DNA of 64,000 bases from Peredibacter sp045999315 (GTDB lineage Bacteria; Bdellovibrionota; Bacteriovoracia; Bacteriovoracales; Bacteriovoracaceae), in contig NZ_CP174607.1 of NCBI RefSeq assembly GCF_045999315.1, forward strand, positions 3,658,001-3,722,000, given 5' to 3'. Positions 7,544 through 17,271 of this stretch are shown piece by piece. Position numbers and translations under genes: made by a program. Numbering within the stretch: the first letter of the stretch is position 1; every line of letters begins with the position of its first letter. The notes beneath the pieces are model-generated. The model saw nothing but the letters and a program-made list of their open reading frames with translations. It was not told the DNA's origin and searched no databases.

Positions 7544-9736
7544 TTAGCGAATAAAGAGCATGTCAAAGAACTTAGGTACCGGCCAGTTTTCATCCGGGAT
7601 GATCTCTTCGATCTGGTTACAAAGTTCAGCGATCTTCACTGACTGAGGCATAAGCTCAAGGGCAATTCTCTTTGCAAATGTTTCTTCATCAAGCTTGTGA
7701 TGAAGATCATCCAGCGACGTATTAAGATTGATCGTTTGCTCATAAAGAGACTTCGAATAGTTCGAAAGATCTTTCAACAGTTCAAGTTCAAGTGATGAAT
7801 CAGCACCACAATCTTTTTGTTTCTTAATCGATTCGGCGAGCTGGGCCTTATACTCTACCGCCGCTGGAACAACTTGTTTTAAAACCATACCAGCAAGTGT
7901 CTTAAGCTCAATCTGACGACACTTGATATAGCGCTCAAGCATAACGTTATGACGAGTAGAAATTTCTGATTCTTTGAACACACCAGATCTCACAAGAACG
8001 CTTGTCTTCTTAGCGTCTTTAAGAACTGAAATCGCCTCAGGAGTTGTTCTCATGTTACCAAGGCCACGCTTCTCTGCCTCTTTCACCCAATCTTGTGAGT
8101 AACCGTCACCATTGAACACCACTCTTTGAGCGTTTCCGTACCACTTAAGAATGACCGCTGTAAGAGCATCATCCTGAGATTTACCAGAAGCAAGCTCCTG
8201 CTCAAGAAAAGCGTTTGTTTCTTCGAAGATATCAACAACTGCTGCATTCAGAATTGAAAGCGGATAACCAATTGAAGCTGAAGAACCACAAGCACGAAAC
8301 TCAAACTTGTTACCTGTAAACGCGAACGGAGATGTACGGTTGCGGTCTGTATTATCTTTCACAAGATCAGCAAGCTGACGAGCACCAAGATCAAGCAGAG
8401 TCTTTCCAGAGGCAACATACTTTCCTCCAGAAACCATTGAATCAAGGATCTGAGTCAGAGTTGTTCCAAGGAACACTGACATGATTGAAGGAGGTGCTTC
8501 GTTAGCACCTAGACGGTGATCGTTTCCGTGAGAAGCAATCCCCATTCGGATAACGTCAGCGTGACGGTAAACCGCCTCTACCACTGTCGCAACCACCGCA
8601 AGGAAGCGGTAGTTTTCATGAGGGTTATGACCAGGTTCAAGAAGATTCACGCCTGTGTCTGTCGACATCGACCAGTTCAAGTGCTTACCAGAACCGTTCA
8701 CACCTGCGAATGGCTTCTCGTGAAGAAGACACACGAAATCGTGTTTAAGGGCCACGTTACGAAGAGTGGTCATAACGATTTGGTTATTATCGGCCGCCAC
8801 GTTGGCGTCTTTGAAGATCGGAGCAAGCTCGAACTGTCCTGGGGCCACTTCGTTGTGACGAGTTTTGGCCGGAATGCCCATTTTATAAAGTTCAATTTCT
8901 ACTTCTTCCATGAAAGCAAGAACACGGTCTTCAATCATACCGAAGTAGTGGTCTTCAAGTTGCTGGTTACGAGAAGTCAAAGATCCCATAAGAGCTCGAC
9001 CTGTCATCACAAGGTCCTGACGACCGAAGTAGAAGGCCTTATCAATTAGGAAGTACTCTTGTTCAGCACCACAAGTTGTATAAACCTTGCTTACATCTTT
9101 CATGCCAACAAGATTACAAAACTTCGTCATCACTTCATTGATTCTTAGATCAGAACGAAGAAGCGGAGTTTTTGTATCGAGAGCGTCACCATGATAAGAA
9201 ACGAAGGCCGTTGGAATGACCAGCGTCTTACCATTGGTTGATTCCTGAATGAAAAGCGGTGAAGTCAGGTCCCAAGTTGTGTATCCGCGTGCTTCGAAAG
9301 TGGCACGAGAACCACCATGTGGGAAAGAAGAAGCATCTGGCTCCCCTTGCATAAGTTGAGAAGCAGAAAGAGTTTCAATGGCGCGATCGTTATCGAAGTT
9401 CAGGAAGGCATCGTGTTTTTCAGCTGTCGAACCTGTTAGAGGTTGGAACCAGTGACAAAAGTGAGTGGCACCTTTTGAGATCGCCCATTCAAGAACAGAA
9501 TTTGCAACTTTCGTGGCAAGAGGTTTATCAATCGTGCGTTTGCCGTCGATAACTTGTTTTAGAGCATCTTTATCTTCAAGCGAAAGAGACTTTGAAAGAT
9601 GGTAGTTGTAAACGTTCTCACCATAGTACTGAGAAACTTTTAAATACTTACCCTGCTCATTGATAGGCACATTACACTTGCGTGGTTTTCTGCCGTAAAC
9701 TGTGAGCTTCGCTTGTTGACGTATATGATTGGCCAT
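7544..9736 (-). CDS. glnN: Glutamine synthetase type III
   Basis: A 730-residue enzyme, the usual length for type III glutamine synthetase, which forms glutamine from glutamate, ammonia and ATP in the cytoplasm. Family blocks are visible in order: FPHGGSRATFEARGYT near residue 140, the metal-binding EYFLIDKAF, NEVAPGQFELAPIF, the histidine-containing GSGKHLNWS, and NRTSPFAFTGNKFEFRACGS. The long C-terminal helical part (about 600-720) is typical of GSIII and absent from GSI. An AGGAG ribosome binding site lies before the ATG and a terminator follows, so it is probably monocistronic. No PII or nitrogen-regulator gene is adjacent. Confidence 0.95.
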   Translation of the reverse strand: MANHIRQQAKLTVYGRKPRKCNVPINEQGKYLKVSQYYGENVYNYHLSKSLSLEDKDALKQVIDGKRTIDKPLATKVANSVLEWAISKGATHFCHWFQPLTGSTAEKHDAFLNFDNDRAIETLSASQLMQGEPDASSFPHGGSRATFEARGYTTWDLTSPLFIQESTNGKTLVIPTAFVSYHGDALDTKTPLLRSDLRINEVMTKFCNLVGMKDVSKVYTTCGAEQEYFLIDKAFYFGRQDLVMTGRALMGSLTSRNQQLEDHYFGMIEDRVLAFMEEVEIELYKMGIPAKTRHNEVAPGQFELAPIFKDANVAADNNQIVMTTLRNVALKHDFVCLLHEKPFAGVNGSGKHLNWSMSTDTGVNLLEPGHNPHENYRFLAVVATVVEAVYRHADVIRMGIASHGNDHRLGANEAPPSIMSVFLGTTLTQILDSMVSGGKYVASGKTLLDLGARQLADLVKDNTDRNRTSPFAFTGNKFEFRACGSSASIGYPLSILNAAVVDIFEETNAFLEQELASGKSQDDALTAVILKWYGNAQRVVFNGDGYSQDWVKEAEKRGLGNMRTTPEAISVLKDAKKTSVLVRSGVFKESEISTRHNVMLERYIKCRQIELKTLAGMVLKQVVPAAVEYKAQLAESIKKQKDCGADSSLELELLKDLSNYSKSLYEQTINLNTSLDDLHHKLDEETFAKRIALELMPQSVKIAELCNQIEEIIPDENWPVPKFFDMLFIR

Positions 9737-9885
9737 AAAAAACTTCTCCTGAAAGTTATCTTTCGATCCGCGGGCTTTGTTAGTTATTTTGGGAACATAG
9801 GATTATTATCGGTAAAAATACGTTTTTTTCTAACTACTTTTTATAACTTATCACTCTATCGCTTTCAAGATAAACTAGGTCAACT

Positions 9886-10464
9886 ATGTACACCTACCAA
9901 CTGTCCACAAACTTAACAGATCCTGAATGCTCAGATTGGAATTTGCTTGCTGAATCATCATTAGGAAGTGATGTTCATTCCGATCGGAAAATGGGCTTCC
10001 TTCTCTCGAGAGATGCACTAAAAAATGCTCTTAAGGAACATGGCCAGGAAGTTTCTACCGATGAGTTGAAGCTAGTGGATTATCATTTACTCCCGAAATG
10101 TCCTCAACTTACCATTTCACTCTCCCATACAAAAACATGTGGTGCTGCAATAGTGGCAGAGCGGAAAGAATTTCGCTCGGTGGGTATAGATGTTGAAGAA
10201 GAAAAGCGTGTTGTGAAAGATTCAATCCGAGAAAGGATCTCTCATCCGAAAGATCAAAACCTAAGAAATATTGAGCTATGGTGTGTGAAAGAAGCGGTCT
10301 TTAAAGTACTCATGAACACCGGACTTTTTCCAAAACCGATAGAATTTGGAAGTATTGAAGTTCAACAGGACCGTTGGTTCCACTCCCCTTCAAATCTTTC
10401 TGGGGAGTGGAAAATGGTGCAGACTACGCCATATGTGCTGGCGATGGCCTTTTTGAGAAACTAA
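9886..10464 (+). CDS. 4'-phosphopantetheinyl transferase superfamily protein
   Basis: A 192-residue protein with the superfamily signatures: ISLSHTKTCGAA (about 84-95), the magnesium-binding VGIDVEEEKR (about 102-111) and ELWCVKEAVFKVL (about 130-142). These enzymes move the phosphopantetheine arm of coenzyme A onto a serine of acyl or peptidyl carrier proteins. It resembles the Sfp/EntD group more than AcpS in size and motif spacing. No carrier-protein, polyketide or peptide synthetase gene lies in the window, so its client is unknown. It runs convergently into the M61 peptidase gene, overlapping it by 41 bases. Confidence 0.85.
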   Translation: MYTYQLSTNLTDPECSDWNLLAESSLGSDVHSDRKMGFLLSRDALKNALKEHGQEVSTDELKLVDYHLLPKCPQLTISLSHTKTCGAAIVAERKEFRSVGIDVEEEKRVVKDSIRERISHPKDQNLRNIELWCVKEAVFKVLMNTGLFPKPIEFGSIEVQQDRWFHSPSNLSGEWKMVQTTPYVLAMAFLRN

Positions 10465-12178
10465 AAACTTTTTCAGCAAGTGCTCGATCAACCACGGCAA
10501 TTTCTTTTAATTGCTTCGGAGCTTTGCCTGGCATGATTTCAAGTCGAACAAGTTTATTTAAACGAGCGACAATTAATTCATAGTTCTGATCAGTCATCAC
10601 CATTGAACCAAGTCTTTCGGCATCTTCTTTCATGAAGCGGTAACCATTTAAGAAAATGATCTCGTCTCCGGCGTTTACACCGGCCTTATAAGCAGGAGAA
10701 TCAAGAGTGATAGACTTCACGATGGCGCGATCACCACTAAACTCCCAATCAATACCGAGATATGGATTTGGATTTTCGATGAAGCGAAGCTCACATCCCA
10801 TTTTCTTGAAAGCGGTCTCAAAATCAATGTCCTGAGTTGTTTCAATCATGGTCGAGAACTTTTGCAGGACCTCGTTTCCACCAATCTCTTTAATCATCTG
10901 GTAAACACCTTCACGAGTCACACCCACTGCCGGACGTTTCTTATAGTCGTCCCAAAGGGCGCGAAGAAGGTCATCCACAGACTTACCTTTCTCAGCAAGT
11001 AAACTATGAAGAACGGTGAAGACCAGACCACCCTTTAGATAGTAACTGACAGATGAGTTCTTAGAGTTTTCATCTGGACGATAAAGTTTGATCCAGGCAT
11101 TGAATGAACTCTGCTCTAGAGAGTGATACATTCGTCCTGGAGTACTGAGATAGGTTTCTAGGTTGCCCTTCACTACATCCAGATACTCTTCAATTGTCGA
11201 GAGTCCTGCGCGGTAAACGAAAAGATCATCCATGAATGAAGTGAGCCCCTCAGCAAGCCACAGAAGTGTGGTGTAGTTTTCATTCAGATAGTCAAAGGGC
11301 CCTAGTTCTTTTGGACGAATACGTTTTACGTTCCAAAGGTGGAAGTATTCATGAGCGGCCAGGGCCATATAGGCCTGATAATCTTTTTTATTCGCAAGTT
11401 TTCTTCCATCAAACTGAAGTGCGGTCGAGTTTAAGTGCTCAAGACCACCGTAAAGTTTTGGAACGAAGTGAGTGAGAAAAAGATACTGCTCATAAGGAAG
11501 TTCACCATCAAAGTGCTCGGCCACAGTGGCCACGATCTTTTTCAGGTCCCCTTTGATGTTCTGACGATGAGGATAAAGGTCCCCATAATGGGCCATATGA
11601 TGAGGTTTACCATTGTATTCAAAACCATCTGTCTCGTGACAACCAATTTCAACTGGTGAATCAATCAACTCATCATAGTCTGCTGCGGTATAAACGAATT
11701 CATTTCTTTTTTGAGAAACATCCTTAAGACCTGTGCTGAGTTTCGACCAGGCAGGAGGGAAACGGAACTCAATCGTTGGGTCTTTGATCTCTGCCCCAAC
11801 CACTCCCATGATATAGGTCGGGCCTTGAAGATAAGCGTGAGAAGCATCAATGTGAGATGTTCTCACAGTAAGTTCTTTGGCATAAATTTCATAAGTCACT
11901 TCAAAAGTATCCATCGGCCGTTTGAGGTCCGATTTTTTCCAATCAATTTCCCAGGTCCCTTTTGCAGTTTGAGTGTGGAAAAGCACTTCCCCGTTACTAG
12001 AAGTCGCCTGAAACCATCTCACATGACGTGAATACTCTCTGAGAAGGTATGACCCCGGACTCCACGAAGGAAGGAACACTTTCATGGTGTCCTGATTCTT
12101 CGGTTTCTCGAGTTTCATGGTCACTTTTACGAGGTTATTTTCCGGTTTGTCGATTTGAACGAGGTAATGCACTTTCAT
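10424..12178 (-). CDS. M61 family peptidase with C-terminal PDZ domain
   Basis: A 584-residue protein of the M61 glycyl aminopeptidase family. It has an N-terminal beta domain (about 1-170), the GGLEHLNS motif (about 244-251), the zinc-binding HEYFH (His276, Glu277, His280) followed by LWNVKRIRP, a downstream WLAEGLTSF that supplies the third zinc ligand, and a PDZ domain (about 470-555). It should be a zinc metallopeptidase that trims N-terminal glycine or alanine residues. No signal peptide is seen, so a cytoplasmic location is likely. An AAAGGA ribosome binding site precedes the ATG. The 3' end overlaps the convergent phosphopantetheinyl transferase gene by 41 bases. Confidence 0.9.
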   Translation of the reverse strand: MKVHYLVQIDKPENNLVKVTMKLEKPKNQDTMKVFLPSWSPGSYLLREYSRHVRWFQATSSNGEVLFHTQTAKGTWEIDWKKSDLKRPMDTFEVTYEIYAKELTVRTSHIDASHAYLQGPTYIMGVVGAEIKDPTIEFRFPPAWSKLSTGLKDVSQKRNEFVYTAADYDELIDSPVEIGCHETDGFEYNGKPHHMAHYGDLYPHRQNIKGDLKKIVATVAEHFDGELPYEQYLFLTHFVPKLYGGLEHLNSTALQFDGRKLANKKDYQAYMALAAHEYFHLWNVKRIRPKELGPFDYLNENYTTLLWLAEGLTSFMDDLFVYRAGLSTIEEYLDVVKGNLETYLSTPGRMYHSLEQSSFNAWIKLYRPDENSKNSSVSYYLKGGLVFTVLHSLLAEKGKSVDDLLRALWDDYKKRPAVGVTREGVYQMIKEIGGNEVLQKFSTMIETTQDIDFETAFKKMGCELRFIENPNPYLGIDWEFSGDRAIVKSITLDSPAYKAGVNAGDEIIFLNGYRFMKEDAERLGSMVMTDQNYELIVARLNKLVRLEIMPGKAPKQLKEIAVVDRALAEKVFSFSKRPSPAHMA

Positions 12179-12264
12179 TGGCGGAGTCCTTTCAAGATGT
12201 TGGAAGTAGAATAAGACTGGAGAGGTCTAAAGACAATATTCAAAAAGGTTGCTATGATGCCTTC

Positions 12265-12666
12265 ATGGAAAAGACTCTACTCCCCTCTGATATTAAACTT
12301 TTTGTGACTGATAGTGCTGTTCGCCAAATTCAGTTAATGCAAGAAAATGACTATACCCTGGAAGGCCTATCATTCCGTATTAAAATTGGCGGAAAAGGCT
12401 GCGAAGGATTTACTTATGACACTGGTTTCTCTGAGCTTCATGCAGACGATCTGGTGATCAAACAAAGCTACCCTCTGATTAATTTTGAACTAACGGTCCT
12501 GATTGATCCTTTTACGGCTTTCTATACCCAGGAAGCTACATTAGACTATTTGCTAGATATATCTAGTAACGAAGAAGGTTTCATCCTGACAAACGCCGCC
12601 GATGGACAACATCGCGGGAAGTTCTTCAAGGACGAGTCTCGACTTCCACCTTGGGGGAAGAAATGA
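12265..12666 (+). CDS. HesB/IscA/ErpA-like protein lacking the C-terminal cysteines
   Basis: A 133-residue protein with the fold markers of A-type iron-sulfur carriers: ITDSAVRQI-like start (VTDSAVRQIQLM), RIKIGGKGCEGFTYDTGF with the first conserved cysteine (about Cys57), and IDPFTAFYTQEATLDY. In IscA and ErpA two further cysteines in a CGCG motif near the C-terminus complete the cluster site; here the matching segment reads NAADGQHRGKFF and has none. The protein may therefore bind a cluster differently, bind no cluster, or act as a regulator or chaperone. It overlaps the next gene (LysR) by four bases, so the two are translated together. The ribosome binding site is weak. Confidence 0.75.
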   Translation: MEKTLLPSDIKLFVTDSAVRQIQLMQENDYTLEGLSFRIKIGGKGCEGFTYDTGFSELHADDLVIKQSYPLINFELTVLIDPFTAFYTQEATLDYLLDISSNEEGFILTNAADGQHRGKFFKDESRLPPWGKK

Positions 12667-13478
12667 AAGAGATCTCTCTCGATTACCGTTATCTCAAGGC
12701 CTTCATGGTCACTTCTCGTTATCTGAATTTCTCTAAGGCCGCCCAAGAACTCAATATTGCCCAATCGGCCGTTAGTCGCCAAATTAAGCTTTTAGAGGCC
12801 TCAGTGGGCGACCAACTTATTATTCGTTCTTCGAAAAAAGTCCTTCTAACTGAAAAGGGCCAGGCCCTCTTAACTGAGCTCGCTCATTTTGAAGAAAGGG
12901 TTCAGGACATTTTCTTTGGCCATATGAACAAGACCATCCGAGTGGGAATCCTACAAGGGGTACTTGAGACCTGGTTTAATGACATCATGGTGGAATTCAC
13001 CAAGCACAGTAAGCATCAGCTTATGGTGGAAGTGAATACTCTGGATCAGCTAAAAGAAAAACTCCATAACGGAAAGTATGATCTCATCTTCACCACTGAG
13101 AACATTCAGAGTGAGCTTGCGAGTTCCCTGAAGCTTTTTGAAGAGAAAATGGTCCTAATCAGTAAGAATGAAATTAATCCTAAAGAGGCCTCTGAGTACC
13201 CGTGGATTGTTTATTCAGAACAGGATCACCTCTTCCAACTGAATAAAAAGCGTTCTAGTAAAATCATTGTCGTGAACTCCATCACGACCATCTTGAAGCT
13301 GGTTAAACGTGGAGTGGGAATCGCCATTGTGCCAGAACACACCATTGATCAAGATCAACATCTCAAGACCTATGACCTTAAAGGGCTTCAGAAAGGTTAT
13401 ATTCACCTTTCAAGTCTTAACTTCAAGACCATGCCGGAACACATTAAGCAATTAGTTGATGTGATTAAGAAGCGCTAG
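12663..13478 (+). CDS. LysR-family transcriptional regulator
   Basis: A 271-residue LysR-type regulator. The winged helix-turn-helix comprises residues 5-65 (NFSKAAQELNIAQSAVSRQI, then LLTEKGQALL). A shortened periplasmic-binding-like effector domain follows (family members are usually 290-310 residues). The ATG at 12663 overlaps the stop of the A-type carrier gene (ATGA) and has GGGGGAAG just upstream. Tight coupling to an Fe-S-like protein is unusual and could mean the partner relays a redox or iron signal to the regulator, but that is inference. It is convergent with the FG-GAP gene, overlapping it by four bases. Confidence 0.9.
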   Translation: MKEISLDYRYLKAFMVTSRYLNFSKAAQELNIAQSAVSRQIKLLEASVGDQLIIRSSKKVLLTEKGQALLTELAHFEERVQDIFFGHMNKTIRVGILQGVLETWFNDIMVEFTKHSKHQLMVEVNTLDQLKEKLHNGKYDLIFTTENIQSELASSLKLFEEKMVLISKNEINPKEASEYPWIVYSEQDHLFQLNKKRSSKIIVVNSITTILKLVKRGVGIAIVPEHTIDQDQHLKTYDLKGLQKGYIHLSSLNFKTMPEHIKQLVDVIKKR

Positions 13479-15322
13479 AACTGACAAGACATTTTGCCGG
13501 AAAGAATTTTTCCGTCTTCACAGACTGTGACTTCAACAAACTCTTTATCTGCATAACCCTTAAGAGAATAAAGTTTTTCCAGAACTTCACCAGAGCTATA
13601 ACCGGACTTTCTAAGATATGGCCAGCGCACTTTAACACCCACAACTTCAACTCCCTCAGGAACACCGAAATGAATGCCAGATTCATTCTGAGAAGGAAGT
13701 CCGCCCTGAGTGTATTCCACCCAACGACGCTGAACGATTTTTTTGTTTTTGCTTTGAGTGTAAAGCATCACCATGGCGCCGATACCTTCCGTATTCGACT
13801 TAATTCCATGGAGATGAACTTTAATCGCCTTCTTACCAATGGTCTTGTTTTGATTCTCAAATAAGTACAAACGAGGGGCGATATCGGCCTTTCGAATATT
13901 GTTTTGTGAAGTCAAAATATCTGGGAGACCATCACGGTTCACATCAATTTGAATCGTTCCGGTTGGGTTCACCACATCAATCCCCGCCTGAGATCCAACG
14001 TTTACAAAGGCGCGGGTCTCGTCCTGTTCAAATAAAACCAGGCGAGAAAACGGAGGGAAACCAGAGTTATCTACCACCAGATCAATCTTGCCATCCAAAT
14101 TGTAGTCCATCCAAACTGCTCTTCTGTCACCTTGGTTCCAAGACTCAGAAGAAGCATCACTCACATATTCGGTACGGATGAAGTAAGGCGGATAAGTTTC
14201 TTTGGAGCCAGTCAGGATGCTGGATTTATCGACGGATTCATTGTCGTAGGCGTGAGACAATTCCCCGACAAAAATATCCATCAGACCATCGTCATTATAA
14301 TCCGTACACGCACTAAAGAATGAACGGCCACCACCGGTCGGGATAAGACTTCCATCTGGATCAGAGGCATAATTTGTGACTGGCCCCAGATCATCAAAGA
14401 AGCGCTCACCTGTTCGCGGTTCTTTGATATTCATCCAAAGTTTATTTTTATGTCCTGATGAAGAGACCGTCATGATGTCCGGGTATCCGTTCTGATCAAT
14501 ATCACAGATCGAAGCGCCATAGGTCGGTTTGGCGTTAGGAGGATAGAGCTGATCTGATTTCTTGTCTGACTCCCCTTTCAAAAAAGACGAAACATCCTCG
14601 AACTTCCCTTTATTGTTTCGGAGAAGTCTGTCGGCCACAGGAATGTACTGACCATTTTTATTTTCATACCAGTTTGAGACAAAGATGTCCGCCCAACCAT
14701 CTAAATCATAATCTAGGATTGTGAGACTAGATGTCGGTTCAACCGGTAAATTAATGGCATTAGGTTCTTCGGTAAATTTTAGTTTTCCTTCCCAAACCGA
14801 TCCCACATACAACTTGATGGGGATCTGACTGATCTCGCTTCTTTGATTTAAAACTCCCGCCAAAAGATCCGGAACACGGTCTTTATTCAGGTCATAAATC
14901 AGAATGAAACTGGCCTTAAAATCTAAAGGCAAAGGATCGTTCTCCCAGGGTTTAAATTTCTTGGCCTCGCGATCAAAAACATAAAACTTTGGACGAGAGT
15001 AATAAGTCGGGAGAATGACCAGATCAGTGTAACCATCAAAGTTAAAATCCACCGCATTGAAGGTCACAGCAAACAGACCGTTTAATCCATAATCATTGGT
15101 CTTGTCTGCGAAAGTTCCACCCTCTCTGACAGTCGGGCCATAATTGGTGGTTTGAACTTTTTTAGAAAGGGAATTCAGTTCTTCAGCAAGCTCAATAGAT
15201 TGTTCGTCCTCGCTCTTCTTCGGAGGAGTCGAACAGCCTAGAACAATAAGGGAAAGGAGACCCACATGAGTGAGTCTCCTTAAGAATGTATTAGAAATCA
15301 ATGATGTCAAAACCGAATCCAT
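13475..15322 (-). CDS. FG-GAP/VCBS-repeat lipoprotein with UnbV/ASPIC-like C-terminus
   Basis: An approximately 615-residue lipoprotein (hydrophobic stretch ending IVLGC). Seven calcium-loop repeats of the DxNxDGxxD type are spread through it (for example DFNFDGYTDL, DYDLDGWADI, DVNRDGLPDI), as in integrin-like FG-GAP beta-propellers. The last 120 residues, with GIGAMVMLY and VKVRWP, resemble the ASPIC/UnbV domain. The likely role is a calcium-stabilised extracytoplasmic propeller for binding; the exact function is unknown. The start is uncertain: ATG at 15322 gives a long signal with an Arg-Arg n-region, TTG at 15301 a tidy signal, and GTG at 15265 has the best ribosome binding site (AAGGAG) but no basic residue. 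The first two overlap the end of the upstream acyl-CoA dehydrogenase gene. Confidence 0.8.
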   Translation of the reverse strand: MDSVLTSLISNTFLRRLTHVGLLSLIVLGCSTPPKKSEDEQSIELAEELNSLSKKVQTTNYGPTVREGGTFADKTNDYGLNGLFAVTFNAVDFNFDGYTDLVILPTYYSRPKFYVFDREAKKFKPWENDPLPLDFKASFILIYDLNKDRVPDLLAGVLNQRSEISQIPIKLYVGSVWEGKLKFTEEPNAINLPVEPTSSLTILDYDLDGWADIFVSNWYENKNGQYIPVADRLLRNNKGKFEDVSSFLKGESDKKSDQLYPPNAKPTYGASICDIDQNGYPDIMTVSSSGHKNKLWMNIKEPRTGERFFDDLGPVTNYASDPDGSLIPTGGGRSFFSACTDYNDDGLMDIFVGELSHAYDNESVDKSSILTGSKETYPPYFIRTEYVSDASSESWNQGDRRAVWMDYNLDGKIDLVVDNSGFPPFSRLVLFEQDETRAFVNVGSQAGIDVVNPTGTIQIDVNRDGLPDILTSQNNIRKADIAPRLYLFENQNKTIGKKAIKVHLHGIKSNTEGIGAMVMLYTQSKNKKIVQRRWVEYTQGGLPSQNESGIHFGVPEGVEVVGVKVRWPYLRKSGYSSGEVLEKLYSLKGYADKEFVEVTVCEDGKILSGKMSCQF

Positions 15323-17066
15323 CACGCTCACTTACTGCTTTTGAAATCTTAGGAATGAGCTTGTCATAGCTAGAGTTCAGGCGCTTATAGTTGCGAGTGA
15401 ATGATTGACGGCTGTCACGACAGATAAGTTCTGTTAAGTGAGTCACGTACTCTTTATCTTTATCAGAAACATCTGTGCGGTTAAGAATTGATGTTGTACG
15501 AGAAAGAACTGACAACTGAGCGTAAAGTTCCATTGTCATGTTGGCGATTCTCATCTGCAGAAGCTCATTACCGATGATGTTCTTACCGAACTTCATGATG
15601 GTGTTCTCAACTGCAATTGAGAAATCTTTCATCATTGATACGAAGTGGTTTCCGTGAACTTCAAGGCTCGGGTGAACTTTTGTAAGGGTCTTAGAACCAA
15701 AACGCTTACTCATGCGCTTCTTAGCGAAGTCAGTTAACACACCTACTGACTTAATTGGATCCTGAATGGCCTTTGAAACGTCAGCAATTTTGCCGAGCTC
15801 TTTCAGATCATCTGAAGGACCTTTAATGCCAGAAAGGGCCGTGAAGATACGAAGGATTTCGTTTGTACCTTCGAAGATCAAGTTAATACGACAGTCACGC
15901 ATAATACGCTCATAAGGATATTCCTTCATGTAAGCGTTACCAGCGGCGATCTGAGTTGCTTTATCAATCGTGTCCCAAAGTCTTTCTGAACAGTACACCT
16001 TACAGATAGCAGACTCATGCTCAAAGTGATGCATACCTTGAGTGATTTTACCTGTTGTCATGTAAACCATAGATTCACAAGCGTAGATATTGGCGGCCAT
16101 GGTCGCCAGTTTTTCCTGGATCAGACCGAATTGATCAATCGTGCTTCCGAATTGTTTACGAGTTTTTGCTTGGGCCGTTGCAAGTTTTAGGATCATTTTC
16201 ATCCCGCCCACTGAACCAGAACCAAGAGAAAGACGTCCTGTGTTCAGAACGTTCATGGCGATTTTGAAACCTTTACCTGGCTCGCCAATCATGTTCGAGG
16301 CCGGAACTTTAACATTATCAAAATAAACCGCGCGCGTTTCAGAAGCACGGATACCCATTTTGTCCTCTTTCTCGCCGAAAGAAACACCTTCTCTTTCTTT
16401 CTCTACGATAAAGCATGAGATCTTCTCGACTTTACCGCCTTTGCCATCATCATGTTCAGTTTTTGCAAATACTGAATAGAAACCGGCCATCCCAGCGTTA
16501 GTAATCCAAAGTTTTTGGCCATTGATGGTGTATGTTCCGTCAGAGTTTTTCGTGGCCTTTGTTTTAATCGAATAAGCATCCGAACCTGAACCCGGCTCAG
16601 TTAAACAGAAAGCGGCGAAAACTTCACCACTCGCTAGTTTTGGAAGCCAGTGTTTTTTTTGCTCTTCATTTCCTTCATTTAAAAGGGCCTTGTAACCAAT
16701 TGATTGGTGAGCACCCAGAGTCGTCGCCACTGCACCATCGTATCCAGCAATTTGTGAGAAAACGCGAGCGTAAAGAGTTGTATCAAGACCAAGACCTCCG
16801 TGCTCCTCACCTACGGCAAGACCACAAAGACCCAGACCGGCAAGACCGTCCAGTACTTCCTTTGGAATTTTCGAATCTTTATCGAATTTTGGAGAATCAA
16901 TATTGTCCTGAGCAAACTTATCAATTGCATCAACCATGGCCTTCGCCATTTCGATTTGGCTTTCTGAAAACTGTGGATAAGGGAAAACTTCATCCTCCAT
17001 CACCTCACCGTAAAACAAACTGGCGACAATGGAAGGGATTTCTTTTTCATTCGTTTTTGCTGACAT
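15291..17066 (-). CDS. Acyl-CoA dehydrogenase (long form)
   Basis: A 591-residue FAD-dependent acyl-CoA dehydrogenase for the first step of fatty acid beta-oxidation. Core domains are clear: helical N-terminal domain, FCLTEPGSGSDA and KLWITNAGMAGFY of the FAD and substrate sites, TRKQFG, and FEGTNEILRIF with the catalytic glutamate. An extra C-terminal region of about 180 residues makes it similar in size to very-long-chain types (VLCAD/ACAD9). The ATG at 17066 is preferred because AGAGG precedes it and the earlier codons do not align with the family. No other beta-oxidation gene is adjacent; the FG-GAP lipoprotein follows directly and may be co-transcribed. Confidence 0.93.
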   Translation of the reverse strand: MSAKTNEKEIPSIVASLFYGEVMEDEVFPYPQFSESQIEMAKAMVDAIDKFAQDNIDSPKFDKDSKIPKEVLDGLAGLGLCGLAVGEEHGGLGLDTTLYARVFSQIAGYDGAVATTLGAHQSIGYKALLNEGNEEQKKHWLPKLASGEVFAAFCLTEPGSGSDAYSIKTKATKNSDGTYTINGQKLWITNAGMAGFYSVFAKTEHDDGKGGKVEKISCFIVEKEREGVSFGEKEDKMGIRASETRAVYFDNVKVPASNMIGEPGKGFKIAMNVLNTGRLSLGSGSVGGMKMILKLATAQAKTRKQFGSTIDQFGLIQEKLATMAANIYACESMVYMTTGKITQGMHHFEHESAICKVYCSERLWDTIDKATQIAAGNAYMKEYPYERIMRDCRINLIFEGTNEILRIFTALSGIKGPSDDLKELGKIADVSKAIQDPIKSVGVLTDFAKKRMSKRFGSKTLTKVHPSLEVHGNHFVSMMKDFSIAVENTIMKFGKNIIGNELLQMRIANMTMELYAQLSVLSRTTSILNRTDVSDKDKEYVTHLTELICRDSRQSFTRNYKRLNSSYDKLIPKISKAVSERDGFGFDIIDF

Positions 17067-17271
17067 AAGGCCTCTTTGAGAAAGGAAAAAATTATACCTA
17101 AACATTATAAGGTGCGACCCGAATCAAAGTACAGAAAATCTAAAGAAAGGAGAACCGAACTAAAATCATCAACCATCTCACTCTGGGATAACAATACCCG
17201 ACGACTGTGCTTCAATATAATTCACATTCTGAACGCTTGCACATCACATTAAATTTGATGACAATAAATTG

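Noticed and set aside
8516..9049. Plus-strand frame opposite the glutamine synthetase gene
   Set aside because: Glutamine synthetase III is unambiguous on the minus strand, and the opposing product is His/Val-rich with no motif.
17238..17271. Main-sigma promoter directly before gspC
   Set aside because: TTGCAC and GACAAT are 17 bases apart but match the consensus poorly and would give a leaderless transcript. The operon promoter was not located with confidence.
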